DNA from: Eutypa lata
Lineage: Eukaryota; Ascomycota; Sordariomycetes; Xylariales; Diatrypaceae
Direction: 5' to 3'
Length of the DNA stretch: 64,000 bases
Assembly: GCA_022661535.1 (NCBI GenBank)
Contig: JAKULF010000004.1
Location: forward strand, 5,270,001 to 5,334,000
The translations under genes and the position numbers were made by a program. This document shows, piece after piece, positions 33,116 to 42,743 of this stretch. Each line of letters starts with the position of its first letter. The stretch's first letter is position 1. The notes beneath the pieces were generated by a model. It saw nothing but the letters and a program-made list of their open reading frames with translations, did not search any database and was not told the DNA's origin.

Positions 33116-34011
33116 TCGAAGGGTCCGGATACTAACATATGGCGGGTATGAGCTGATTTTACGAAGAGCATTCTCCACGAATCGTATTAAACTTGTTGAT
33201 AACTTAAGACCTTACCTAAGGATCTGTGTTATTTGGTCGCCTAGAATAGGAAACTATGCATAAAATTGATAGGTCCTACACCGACTGATCGTGATCGTGT
33301 CCACGAAATTAAACTATAAATTGCGCCGTCATCCACAGCAATCAAAACTGGTGTTACTTGCATCCCGAACCCTTCATTATCATCTTACCATGTTTGTAAA
33401 TAAAGTGCAAGTGGGTTTGAATCCCACTACGGTCCCTCTGACCCGGCTCGTGCCAGTCGACAACAGGCACAGCTGACTATGGGAAGTCATAGGGTTCACT
33501 GAGACTTTATTACTTTTTTCTTTTTGGATAAGCAGACCTTATTTATTATTGTCACTAAATTTACTTCTGTAAATAAACTGCATCTTAATATATATATATA
33601 TAAATTAAAATACTTTTATAAAGTTCTAGTGAACCCTGTGGTCGACCGTAACTGACAGTAGGGAAGGCTCCATCGCAGAGCCCGTCAACCGAGGGTTCTT
33701 CCCAATTCGATGCACAACCGAACGGCTACTGGAATACTGGAACGGTGTGAAGACCGGACCAAGATATAAGGATTACTAGTTCATTGTCAAGGGCATACAT
33801 ATGGGACCTCAGGCTTTGTGTTGTGTTATCCTAGTCTCTTATATTCTTTAACTCTTACTCTCATAATGAATGGATATCACCGCCCCGTCCGGTAGCTGGC
33901 ATCAGATGAAATACCTATCACATAGATATCATAATATCGTTCTACTATTCTGAGCTAGAAAACCATTAATTATTATGACTATCTAATGCGTTCCTAATAT
34001 CCATTCGCTAC
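33116..34011. other. Convergent intergenic region
   Basis: Between 3' ends of the ketoreductase (plus) and GST-like (minus) genes. A short TA repeat occurs near 33590-33602. No gene. Confidence 0.5.
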
Positions 34012-34788
34012 CTACAGTGTCGGGAACGGCGCATCTACGAGATGCAAGTCCCCGGCCACTTCCTTAAACATCCGCATCTCGTACACCCGATTGAACCACT
34101 CTGTCAGCCTTGGATACTCTGCGTGCAGCACCTTATGTCCTAGCATGAACGGGAACTTCATCATACTGGCCGTGAAGAAGTCGGCCAGCGTAACGTGGTC
34201 GGTTACCAGGTATTTGTTCGTCGACAGATGGCTCTCCAGCAGCCGGCAATCCTCGTGAAAGGCACGCAGGCTATCCTGATGATCCTTGCGCACCGGTAGC
34301 GTGCGGCCGATCAGGGGAAACACGACGCCACCGGCATTGGGCAACAGATCCGAGTTAGCGAGGGACATCCACTTGATGATTTCGAAATACTCTCGACGGG
34401 TAGATCCGAGCAGCGTTGTGGTGTCGCTCCGCGATGTGACTTTTATTTTTAGGGTGAGATTAAAATCTCAGCTTTACAGGTAGAGTGGCGCGGAGACTCA
34501 CTGTATAGAGCAATAGCCATGCACTCGGTCAGCACATAGCCATCTGCTCCTACGAACGTCGGCACCTGTCCCAGGGGGTTGATCTGAAGGAGCTTTTCAT
34601 AGTTCTCCTTGTTCCCTTCCTTGTCTGCGTAGATAACCTCTAACTGGAGACCTTGCTCTTTGGCAACCGCTAGGATGGCTGTTGTTCGAGGGTTAAGCTA
34701 AATAACACGTTGTTCAGCAGGTGTCCCAATTGCTCATCTGTAGCGCCGTCTAACTTGCCTCGTGGGTGTAAATTGTTCCAAACGACAT
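34012..34788 (-). CDS. Glutathione S-transferase-like protein (MdpJ type)
   Basis: Model on the minus strand: 34788-34759, 34697-34502, 34439-34012; 217 aa. It has an N-terminal thioredoxin-like domain (TIYTHELNPRTTAILAVAKE, then NPLGQVPTFVG and LTECMAIALY) and an all-helical C-terminal domain containing TNKYLVTDHVTLADFFTAS. Both halves are those of the eEF1B-gamma/GST family. Exon 1 ends at a GC donor (GAG|GCAAGT), so the first intron is GC-AG. The protein alignment supports this because THE-LNPRTT joins correctly. Homologues occur in monodictyphenone-type clusters (MdpJ), where their step is not settled. Detoxification of quinone intermediates by glutathione conjugation is plausible. A perfect TCGGAATCCGA palindrome lies 188 bp upstream of the start. 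Confidence 0.87.
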
Positions 34789-34975
34789 CTTAGATCACAT
34801 AAGGCTTGGTGTGACACGCCACCATAGAATAACTAAGAGCTGATGCTGTTCGCTATCTTCTACTCATTCACAATCTATCAAAATGCAGATGTATCACCTG
34901 ATACTCTCGGCTTTTCCTAATTGGCAGTTGGACACGGTGTAGGGTGGGCTTCAAACACCGATCTTACATGCAGCA

Positions 34976-34986
34976 TCGGAATCCGA
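34976..34986. promoter_or_regulatory. AflR-type palindrome TCGGAATCCGA
   Basis: Perfect inverted repeat TCGGA-A-TCCGA, about 190 bp upstream of the GST-like start. It fits TCGN5CGA, the known AflR site. It is one of four TCGGNNNCCGA copies in the cluster. Confidence 0.6.
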
Positions 34987-35320
34987 CTCACGGACCTAAC
35001 GGTCGCAATTTCTGAAGCTTATGAACAATCACACCTAATCTAGCCTCTGTATCAGAAGACTCAGCCCCCAAGCAGGATGCCACGGCTTAATCTCGATTGC
35101 TTTGAGGGGATGTTCTTCGCCCACGTGGTCAATGGGGGGAATTTGTGGAATCACCTCATTGGAATTGTAATTAGACTTGAATAGGCTGAAGATGGCTTTT
35201 GTGTTGTGTAGAAGAATGGTCTGCCACTATCACCATCGTGTGTTCTAGATAGGAGCAGGCGAATGGGGGCATGCAATGTTAATGATTGACTATCGGTCTA
35301 ATTGTAGGTACATCTAATTA

Positions 35321-36388
35321 CTAGTCTACTTTAACCTCAGTTGTCGGAATGCTGTACCACTTCTTCTCACCGCCCCTAACCTCGAAGGCCACGCTGCCGT
35401 CCTCGGCCAGCTTCTTCAACACCTCCTCCGTGAACGGCTCAATGGCCATTTTCCTGACCTCGTCATCCAGGCTCTCGCCGTGCATCTCGCTGACCAGTTC
35501 CTTGACGGTGATACGGCCCCCCCTGGGTCCCGCCCCCGCCGCATTCCGGACCTGGGCTAGCGTCTGCAGAACCTGCAGCTCTCGGCGGGTCTTGGACGCG
35601 AGCTCGGCGTCGATCTTGCGAGGCAGATCGGCAATGACGACGCCGTGGGCCGGATAGCCGATGCGGCAGTCGTGCCCGCGCATGACCCGCAGAGACGCCA
35701 TCCACGGGCCGAGGTGCTCGACCGCGGCGCTGCCGTGGCCCAGCACGTTGTCGCCCGTGAACATGGCGCTCTCCTCCTCCAAAATGAAGCACATGTGGTC
35801 GTGCGAGTGGCCTGGGGCATGCACCGCCCGCACTGTCGCTCCCTCCACCTTGAATACCTGCCCGTCCGCGATCTCCCGCTGCCCCCGGCTTGGCGTGTGC
35901 TTGTAGATGGAGGCGGCTACATCTGGGTACAGACGCACTAGGTCTGGCACGCCGCCCGTGTGGTCGCCGTGCCAGTGCGTGAGGAGGACGTGTGAGAGGG
36001 CTGTCTGGTGTGCCGCGAGGGTCGTGGAGATCAGCTCCGCCCACGCGGGTATCCCCTGGCCGGTGTCGATTATCAGCCTCTCGGTGCCCGTGCCAACTAT
36101 GTATGTGTTGGTGCCTTGGAGAGTGAACTAAGTGGGACAGGTAGTTAGCACCGAGTAGCCTAAGGACGCACCTCTTTCTGCGGTAATAACCAACGCTGGT
36201 CGACTTACCTTGCCAGCGTTTTGGCCTAGGACCCGGATCACCCGAGGGCTAATTTGCTCGACATTTGCGATCTCGGGAAGATGAGATAGTTGGGATTCTA
36301 GGTAGTCTTCGAAAGCACAGATATTAAGAGACTTGTTAATCTGACGGTAGCCGCCCTTGTGCTTCTTACCACCGTTTGACTCAACCAT
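35321..36388 (-). CDS. Metallo-beta-lactamase-type thioesterase (MdpF/ACTE type)
   Basis: Releases the finished polyketide from the ACP of a TE-less PKS, giving atrochrysone carboxylic acid. Model on the minus strand: 36388-36209 and 36127-35321; 328 aa, phase 0 junction. The zinc-binding motif HWHGDH is in VLLTHWHGDHTGGVPDLV. Further ligands are expected at HAPGHSHDHMCF (His), FTGDNVLGHG (Asp) and IGYPAHG (His), and all are present. The intron junction rebuilds AGKFTLQGTNTYIVGTG, the conserved first strand of these enzymes. The C-terminal part is an additional helical/winged segment common to the fungal group. Because the PKS at 42744 has no TE domain, this gene is the expected partner. No palindromic site found in its 0.7 kb upstream region. 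Confidence 0.94.
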
Positions 36389-37154
36389 CTTGAGGATAAT
36401 ATCATAGGTTTAGATATGCCTCATTGTTACATCACAGAAACTAGCAAGACAGTGAGTGCAAGTCCTCTTCGGAGTTTATCAACGTAAATAGCTGGGGCCT
36501 ACGAAGGGCTGGTCGGTGTTGTCGGTGTTTGTCAGGTTGGGTTGAAGATATGAAGCTGACTGTGCCACCTCCGTAGGACGTAGCGAATCTTCACCCTCCT
36601 CTACGCTACTTGCATGTGCAGAGATCCGAGTTAGCTACTTGTGTACATATTAAGAAGATCGTAGAAGGAGATTGATGATCATTTTTAAATGAGGTTAGGC
36701 CCTACATTTCAATTTGGCAGGTGTAACCTCTCGTATACTCTGTTATATGATATTAATGACGTACGGTGATTGTTGGAGGTGTCATACTCAGATAGATAAC
36801 TAGCTTGATCAAAATAGCATAATAATGAATATGGTGGAATTTCGTTATCAATATCCACTGCGACAACAACTGCTTATAGTCGTATGATAATATAGTCATC
36901 TGATGGTCTATATGTATTCATTTAAAGTGTTTGTCGCTTCTAAAGCTGAAGATGAATTTCTCAAGCATGTGAAATGATATACTTTTGCTTGAGTAGCATT
37001 TAAGTAGTTTATTTTTATTTTTTCGAAGAACTCCATGCTCTCATTCTATTCTCTTGTTGACGAACGGGAGAAATTATGTAATAACTAAGTAATGTAAGGA
37101 AGCCTCCACCATCTTGTTCTCTTTGTCTCCCTTGACTGTGCTATAAATCCTTTT
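36389..37154. other. Intergenic, promoter of thioesterase gene
   Basis: AT-rich, no gene. Lies between the thioesterase start and the 3' end of the next SDR. Confidence 0.5.
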
Positions 37155-38126
37155 TTAAATGCGTGTTACGCCGGGTTTGATATCTTCCAACTTCTGCATC
37201 AACTCCTTCATTACACGACTCTGAGCAACCTCGCCATCCTTGCTAGTGACAAAGGGGCCGGGACGTGAAATCTCACAGTCAGACAGGTACTGACCGTGCG
37301 TCTCCGGACCCGCGGAGCCAGCATGGAACAAGGTCCTGCTGCCAACCTCGGTGGACCGGGCCAGGATGAGTTTGATGAGCCAGAAGCCCCACGAGTTGGC
37401 CTCGCGGCCCAGTTCCGAGTGGCACAGCCCCGGATTGGTAACATTCACCGTTACGGGGAACCGAGATGCGGGGTATTCCTGGGCGAAAGCCCTGACGAAG
37501 AAGACCTCGAGTAGCTTCGAGATGGGATACTGTTCCTCCCAATTCTTCTCCGCTGTGGCCCGGTCGCTGATGGCAGCGAAGAGCTGGCCGTCCGGGGCGG
37601 ACTTCTGAGGCAGCTGGGTGTGCTCGTGGACAACGGAAGAGACCACGGTAAAGACGGGCTTGACGTTGAACCGCGCGGCCGTGGCTCTCATCTTGGGGAG
37701 CACGAGCATCATCAGCAGCGCAGTCGATACGGTATTGACCGTCACCATCTCCTCATCCTTCTCGGCCATGTGGAACGAGGAGCGGGCGATGCCCGCATTG
37801 GCGATGAAGATGTCCACTCGATCTAGGTTGGTATCGAGGCGGGCGGCGAAGTCTTGGACGCTGGCATAGCTGGCCATGTCGAGAGGCCAGACGTGGATGG
37901 CATCTTTGCTGAGGCGTGTGGTGGATGCGATGTCGTCCTTGGCCGACTCGCCCTTCTCCACGCTGCGAACGGCTAGGATCAGGCGAGATGCGCCGAGACG
38001 GGCGAAGTGACGGGCTGCCTCCTTGCCTAGGCCGCTATTACCACCGGTGACGACGACAGTTTTTCCAGTAAATGAGCCGGTGGGGTAAGGTAGGCGCTTG
38101 AAAAGTTGACTGTAGAGGAAGCCCAT
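37155..38126 (-). CDS. Short-chain dehydrogenase (retinol-dehydrogenase/WWOX-like)
   Basis: Single exon; start chosen at MGFLYSQLFKRLPYP (323 aa). An upstream in-frame start at 38231 would add a basic stretch that is not SDR-like. Motifs are TGGNSGLG (residues 27-34), IANAGIA, a Ser in FTVVSSVVHEH, and Tyr200-x3-Lys204 in YPISK. NVTNPGLCHSELGRE follows, as in the retinol dehydrogenase/WW-domain oxidoreductase branch. It is not a close paralogue of the MdpC-like enzyme. It probably reduces or oxidises a pathway intermediate; the step cannot be named. It is divergent from the AflX-like gene, with 0.6 kb shared upstream sequence. Confidence 0.88.
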   Translation of the reverse strand: MGFLYSQLFKRLPYPTGSFTGKTVVVTGGNSGLGKEAARHFARLGASRLILAVRSVEKGESAKDDIASTTRLSKDAIHVWPLDMASYASVQDFAARLDTNLDRVDIFIANAGIARSSFHMAEKDEEMVTVNTVSTALLMMLVLPKMRATAARFNVKPVFTVVSSVVHEHTQLPQKSAPDGQLFAAISDRATAEKNWEEQYPISKLLEVFFVRAFAQEYPASRFPVTVNVTNPGLCHSELGREANSWGFWLIKLILARSTEVGSRTLFHAGSAGPETHGQYLSDCEISRPGPFVTSKDGEVAQSRVMKELMQKLEDIKPGVTRI

Positions 38127-38723
38127 GATGAATGCGGGCGCGTGTGCGTGATTGATTGTTGACAGTTGCTTTCTGAAGATAGGTATGTAGATAGGTAGGT
38201 TAGTAGGTGACTGCACCTTCCAGCGCTGCACTCAGCGTATCAGACTAGCTACCTCTTACACAAGCTCGACGCTGGCGATAAGGCGTTAAGCGCCAAAGTC
38301 CGAACGTTACACTGCGTGGGAGGTACTGTTGGCACCAGTGACGCGTAGATACCTATGCAGTTTTGCCGGATATACCATGCGTCCCGTGTTCCGAAGCCCG
38401 ATGTGGGGTCATTCGTGGATGTTCGCGGGACAATGTAAGACAAGATCTGACGAGTCCCCGAGTCCCGATCGGAATCAATGGTCTCCACCTACGGAACGAG
38501 AAGAAAACGCGATCGGAGATACGGAGCCATTGTCATAGACTTGGCATCCATGTGTTACCTATTTGGAAATGAAGAAAATTAGTGCTTAAGGATGATGGTG
38601 ACGCTGTGAGTGGTAGTTGACAGCAGTTGCGGTCAGGTTAACAAAGGTCTAGGACGGAACTCAGTCTAAACCAAAAGGCCAAAATTGATCATAGCACAAG
38701 TAAGGCTGATCTATCCCGCTAAC
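38127..38723. other. Divergent promoter of SDR and AflX-like genes
   Basis: No gene. Contains single TCGGA half sites (for example TCGGAATC near 38470) but no full TCGGNNNCCGA. Confidence 0.45.
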
Positions 38724-39539
38724 ATGGTGACGATGACCTCCTACGCCGTTCTAGGAAGCACGGGCAACTGCGGCTCAGCTCTCGTCCAGAACCTCCTGAA
38801 GTCTCCAAACAACAAGGTGAAAGCCTACTGCCGCAACAAGACAAAGTTTTACAACATAGTCCCCGAAGCCATCGAAAACAAGCAGGTGGAGGTCTTCGCC
38901 GGCAGCATCACTGATGTCAAGCTCATGACCGAGTGCGTGCGTGGCACCAAGTCCGTCTTCCTGGTCGTCACGAGCAACGACAACCTGCCCGGATGCCGCC
39001 TCAGCCAGGACCTATCGGCGACCGTCGTAGCAGCCCTGAAGACCCTCAAGGAGGAGGCTCAAAATGGCGGGGCAGACATCAAACTACCGAAGCTGGTGCT
39101 GCTGAGCTCGGCTACCATCGACGACTACCTGGCGCGCAAGATGCCAGGCTGGTTCAGGCCCGTGATGCTGCGCGCCGCGTCCAACGTGTACGAAGATCTG
39201 CGACTGGCTGAGAAGTTTCTGCGCGCACAGGCCGATTGGGGGGTCACTACCATCTTCATCAAGCCGGGGGGCCTGTCGGTCGACGTCTCCCGCGGCCACC
39301 AGCTGACCCTCCATGAAGAGGAGAGTTTCATTAGCTATCTGGACCTTTCGGCCGCCATGCTCGAGGCCGCCGACGACGGCGAGGGCACCTACGACCTCAA
39401 GAACGTTGGCGTCGTGAACGGCAATCGCGGTGTCGGCGCTAGGTTCCCTCGCGGCACCCCGTTGTGCATCACCGTGGGACTGCTCCGGCATTACTTCCCG
39501 TGGATGCACAAATACCTTCCTTTGACTGGTCCTGCCTAG
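38724..39539 (+). CDS. NmrA-like oxidoreductase (AflX/MdpK type)
   Basis: Member of the NAD(P)-binding NmrA-like family that includes AflX (OrdB) and AflI (AvfA) of aflatoxin biosynthesis and MdpK of monodictyphenone. Single exon. The open frame begins with TTG codons, so the ATG at 38724 ([20 protein letters not shown]) is taken; 38733 is an alternative. 271 aa. The Rossmann motif is [26 protein letters not shown] and the C-terminal [11 protein letters not shown] are shared hallmarks of the AflX group. In related pathways the protein acts around the anthraquinone oxidation/deoxygenation or ring-cleavage steps, but its exact chemistry is not settled. It lies next to the decarboxylase and anthrone oxygenase on the same strand. 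Confidence 0.86.
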   Translation: MVTMTSYAVLGSTGNCGSALVQNLLKSPNNKVKAYCRNKTKFYNIVPEAIENKQVEVFAGSITDVKLMTECVRGTKSVFLVVTSNDNLPGCRLSQDLSATVVAALKTLKEEAQNGGADIKLPKLVLLSSATIDDYLARKMPGWFRPVMLRAASNVYEDLRLAEKFLRAQADWGVTTIFIKPGGLSVDVSRGHQLTLHEEESFISYLDLSAAMLEAADDGEGTYDLKNVGVVNGNRGVGARFPRGTPLCITVGLLRHYFPWMHKYLPLTGPA

Positions 39540-40224
39540 GGACTGATCGCGCACCCTACACCGAGTTAACGGGAACTTTCAGCACTGGGAATCGTCAAAT
39601 AGTCGGTGGGCGTTGTGAGTATGGGTCTATGCTATGGGACACGTTTAGACTAGGTAAATTCATGGGAATATGGTAGGATTAGCTGCAGGCGGAACAAATA
39701 AATATTGACTTAAAATCTGTGTCTTTTCGTCAATGAGAAATGAGAACTAGTGGGTTGAGATGTGTGCATAAGTAATAAATGTTTAAGTATGTAAATGTAA
39801 TCTCATGTCTCTACGTTTATACCTTGTGAACCTCACACATATTTCAATATTTACGTTCATGGATAATCATTCATTTCATTACTTATTATCCCTTATGAAT
39901 AAGGATGTTTCTATCTTTAAACACGATGAGACAAGCTTGTTACCATGGGAAGGGAGGTTTATTAATTCTCGGCTCAGTATCTTATCCATCTAGTGTCTCT
40001 ATCAATCATTCTTTTGGTGGTGTAGCATACAAGACTCCCGTATCGGGGATTCAACCCGGAGATCGGTCATTATTCTCCTCGTGGCTTGGGACTAGATATG
40101 GCTTATATATAGAAAGACATGATTCCTTCTCAAGTTCAGCAAGATAACATAAACCATTATTTCATTTCACAACTTGAGCATTGAATAAAATAAACTCAGT
40201 TTGAAAATATCCGGCTCGGAAAAG
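39540..40224. other. Intergenic before the EthD gene
   Basis: AT-rich, no gene; promoter of the decarboxylase gene presumably in the last 300 bases. Confidence 0.5.
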
Positions 40225-40759
40225 ATGGCTGAAGTCTCAGAGATCCCACGGCGCCCTGAGGGCAATGCAGATAACCATTTCCTATGCCTGACCATCTGCG
40301 GGTATCGGCGACCAGGTATGAGCGAGGAAGATTATAGGCACCATATGATCAAAGTGTCTGCTCCTATGACAAAGGACTTGATGGTGAAATACGGAGTGAA
40401 GCGGTGGACAATGGTAGGGCTATCCAACCCGACCAGCATTATACTACCACTACCACTATGCTTAAAAGGCACGTTCTCTAACTAGAAGCAAGATCCACAA
40501 CACGAACGAGTCACGGGCTCTTATGAACCGTCTATACGACCGCCAGATGGCAAACTTGGCCGATTTTGACTGCTTTAGCCAGGTTGTGTTTAAAAGCGTG
40601 GACGACTATAAGAGGATGAAGGATGATCCGTGGTATAAACAGCACCTGGTTGGTGATCACGAGAAATTCGCTGATACGAAGAAGAGCATGATGACGATTG
40701 GCTGGATTACTGAGTTCATCAGGGACGGGGAGGTAGTGGATGGAATGAAAGACTGCTAG
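40225..40759 (+). CDS. EthD-domain decarboxylase (MdpH N-terminal half/TpcK-GedI type)
   Basis: Small ferredoxin-like EthD protein. In emodin-type pathways its homologue decarboxylates atrochrysone carboxylic acid. Model: 40225-40413 and 40493-40759; 151 aa. It begins [20 protein letters not shown]. The EthD core is [20 protein letters not shown], then KYGVKRWTM joined over the intron to [31 protein letters not shown] and [20 protein letters not shown] follow. In some clusters this domain is fused to the anthrone oxygenase (MdpH); here the two are separate neighbours on the same strand. The intron's 3' end (AGCAAG) is ordinary. Confidence 0.9.
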
Positions 40760-41165
40760 ACGGGATCAGTTGTACACCTAGCTTAACCTGGTACTAGAAC
40801 CAATACTTGAACTGCGCCTGAGTGATTGGCCTGTATAGCTTCATCCAGTGATATTTTCATAAAAGTTGGACCGGAGTTCCCGCGCAGTCCAATCCACCAG
40901 AGATGAGGAGTTGGTGTAGCCAAACCCTCTCGAGATAATAGCGGCTCGAGTATCGGGCCTCGGGAGACGCGGGGTTGAACTGCTGGTCATACGTGGGTTT
41001 CAACGGTTCTACGTGCCCGAACAAGTATTTCCCCCTGGGTTCTGAGCCTACTAATAGGATACCCCTTTTAACTTCGTTAGGATGGCTATTTAGAGAAATG
41101 GACAGAAATGAGTATTATACAAGCTCACTTCAACAGAATCACGAATCGTGCCAGACTCATTAGTT
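40760..41165. other. Intergenic between decarboxylase and anthrone oxygenase genes
   Basis: 406 bp, no gene. Several near-matches to TCGN5CGA (TCGAGTATCGG, TCGGGCCTCGG near 40940-40965) but no perfect one. Confidence 0.45.
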
Positions 41166-41753
41166 ATGTCTACAACCAGCGCCGCCCAGACCGCAGCGGT
41201 GGTAACTGGTTCATTCCTATCAGGTGCGTATTGATGACGCGACGGAGGAGAATGAACCTACTCCCTCTTGTCTAACTGCTTATCTATCTATCTATCTATC
41301 TAACGCAAGTGTGGCTCATTTTTAGGAGCGATGATGTCTATCTCCCTGATAGCCGTTCCCGTGTTCCTAGACACGACGTCGGACGCCCCGCTCCTCTTCC
41401 GCCAGTGGGCCCGCACATACCACTACGGCCACATGGCATTGCCTACCATGGCCGTCGGGGCCCTTGCCCTGTATGGTAGCGCGGCCCTCGGCCGTAGGCG
41501 CTCATCGTCTAAGCGTTGGGGCGCTCTCGCTCTAGCGGGTCTGACCACTGTCGCGATGTTACCGTTCACATGGCTCGTTATGGTGCCCACAAACAACGAG
41601 CTGTTTCGCCTGGACGCGACGCAGGCACCACTGGGTCTTGGTATTACCAAGGCGAAGGAGCTGGTCACCCACTGGGCGTGGCTACATTTCGCGAGGTCTC
41701 TGTTTCCCCTCGTCGGTGCCGTTATTGGCGCCTTCGGAATCCGATGCGGATAA
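41166..41753 (+). CDS. Anthrone oxygenase, DUF1772 (MdpH C-terminal half/TpcL-GedH type)
   Basis: Small integral membrane oxygenase that oxidises emodin anthrone to emodin in homologous pathways; no known cofactor is required. Model: 41166-41223 and 41326-41753; 161 aa. It begins MSTTSAAQTAAVVTGSFLSG; the joined GAMMSISLIAVPVFL forms the first membrane helix with the conserved GxMxSxS pattern. HMALPTMAVGALALYGSAAL, a central helix ending in LPFTWLVMVPTNNELF, and a last helix (RSLFPLVGAVIGAFGI) complete the four-helix layout. The motif TxxVMxPTN plus HWAWLHFAR is the family hallmark. The intron holds a TATC microsatellite (41281-41302). Confidence 0.92.
41281..41302 (+). repeat. TATC microsatellite in intron
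   Basis: Five and a half TATC units inside the intron of the anthrone oxygenase gene, 23 nt before the acceptor. Confidence 0.9.
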
Positions 41754-42743
41754 GACAGTCAGCCGGAGAACTATAGCCTGGAAGAAAGAATGGGTCTGTG
41801 CTGTTTTGCAGGTTTACCTACATAACAGATTATGCCCGGTCAGCAATTGAGACAATCAGGGGAAACGTGAGACGGGGTGTTTCAATTGCATGTCAACACA
41901 GCGTATGATAGGCTATCTTAGGACGCCACGAAAAGACATGGGCCTCACGTCAGCTCGGAAATGTTTCTGGTTTTAATGCGTATAACACCGAAAAATATAA
42001 TTTTGACTAAATCCGACTGTACTAGTCTTTTAGATGTGCGTACTGTGCTGCTGTGTTGTGATGTAGCATTAGACATTAGATGTAAGCACACTCTGCTTGG
42101 ACAGCCTACAGATAGTAGTATGAACTGGGCACGAGTTTCGAATTGGTAAATTTATGTCCAACACATTGTACCCGAAAATTTACGCTGTAACTATTTTCTT
42201 TCCAGGGTTCGACTGTCGTAGATGAGTGAAATTCCCTTTCAACTCCGGATCTACTCAGTAGGTTGGCAATTATTTTCGGCAGTCTGTCTTTGTTTCTGAG
42301 TTAAACTGAACAATTTAATGAGGTGTTTGATGGTAGAGGGTCTAAGTAACATGATAAAACAACGTATTGACGAACTACACGTCAAAGGTATGATAGGAGA
42401 TGGGGATTATTTAATGTTATACGACCCATCAAAGACCCGCTTTTAGCCCCTTTTACTTGTTGTAAGACTCCTATCTACATGTAGTCACTAGATTTAAAAG
42501 GGGGGAGCTCATTGTTGCCAACCACCATTCTTTCCAGTACCTAGGAATAAAAATCGGATTGAAATGAAAATAGTTTATCCTATCTAAGTTAGTCACGGGC
42601 GCTTGTAGGCCTTTATCATTCTAGTGTAGACTACCTACGTACGAGAAAACCCAATCCGGAGACAACGAACCAAACAGAACCTTCTATATCTGAATTATGT
42701 GTTTCTATTAAATCAATCCAGAAACTTGTGACATACACCTCTC
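41754..42743. other. Convergent intergenic region
   Basis: Nearly 1 kb between the 3' ends of the anthrone oxygenase and PKS genes. No gene or notable motif. Confidence 0.5.

Noticed and set aside
33405..33430. T-arm-like hairpin GTGGG-TTTGAAT-CCCAC
   Set aside because: No D arm, anticodon arm or acceptor stem can be built around it.
38127..38231. Upstream start for the SDR at 37155
   Set aside because: Adds 35 residues unlike SDR N-termini; MGFLYSQLF directly precedes the Rossmann fold.
40040..40075. B-box-like sequence GGATTCAACCCGG
   Set aside because: No accompanying A box or cloverleaf.
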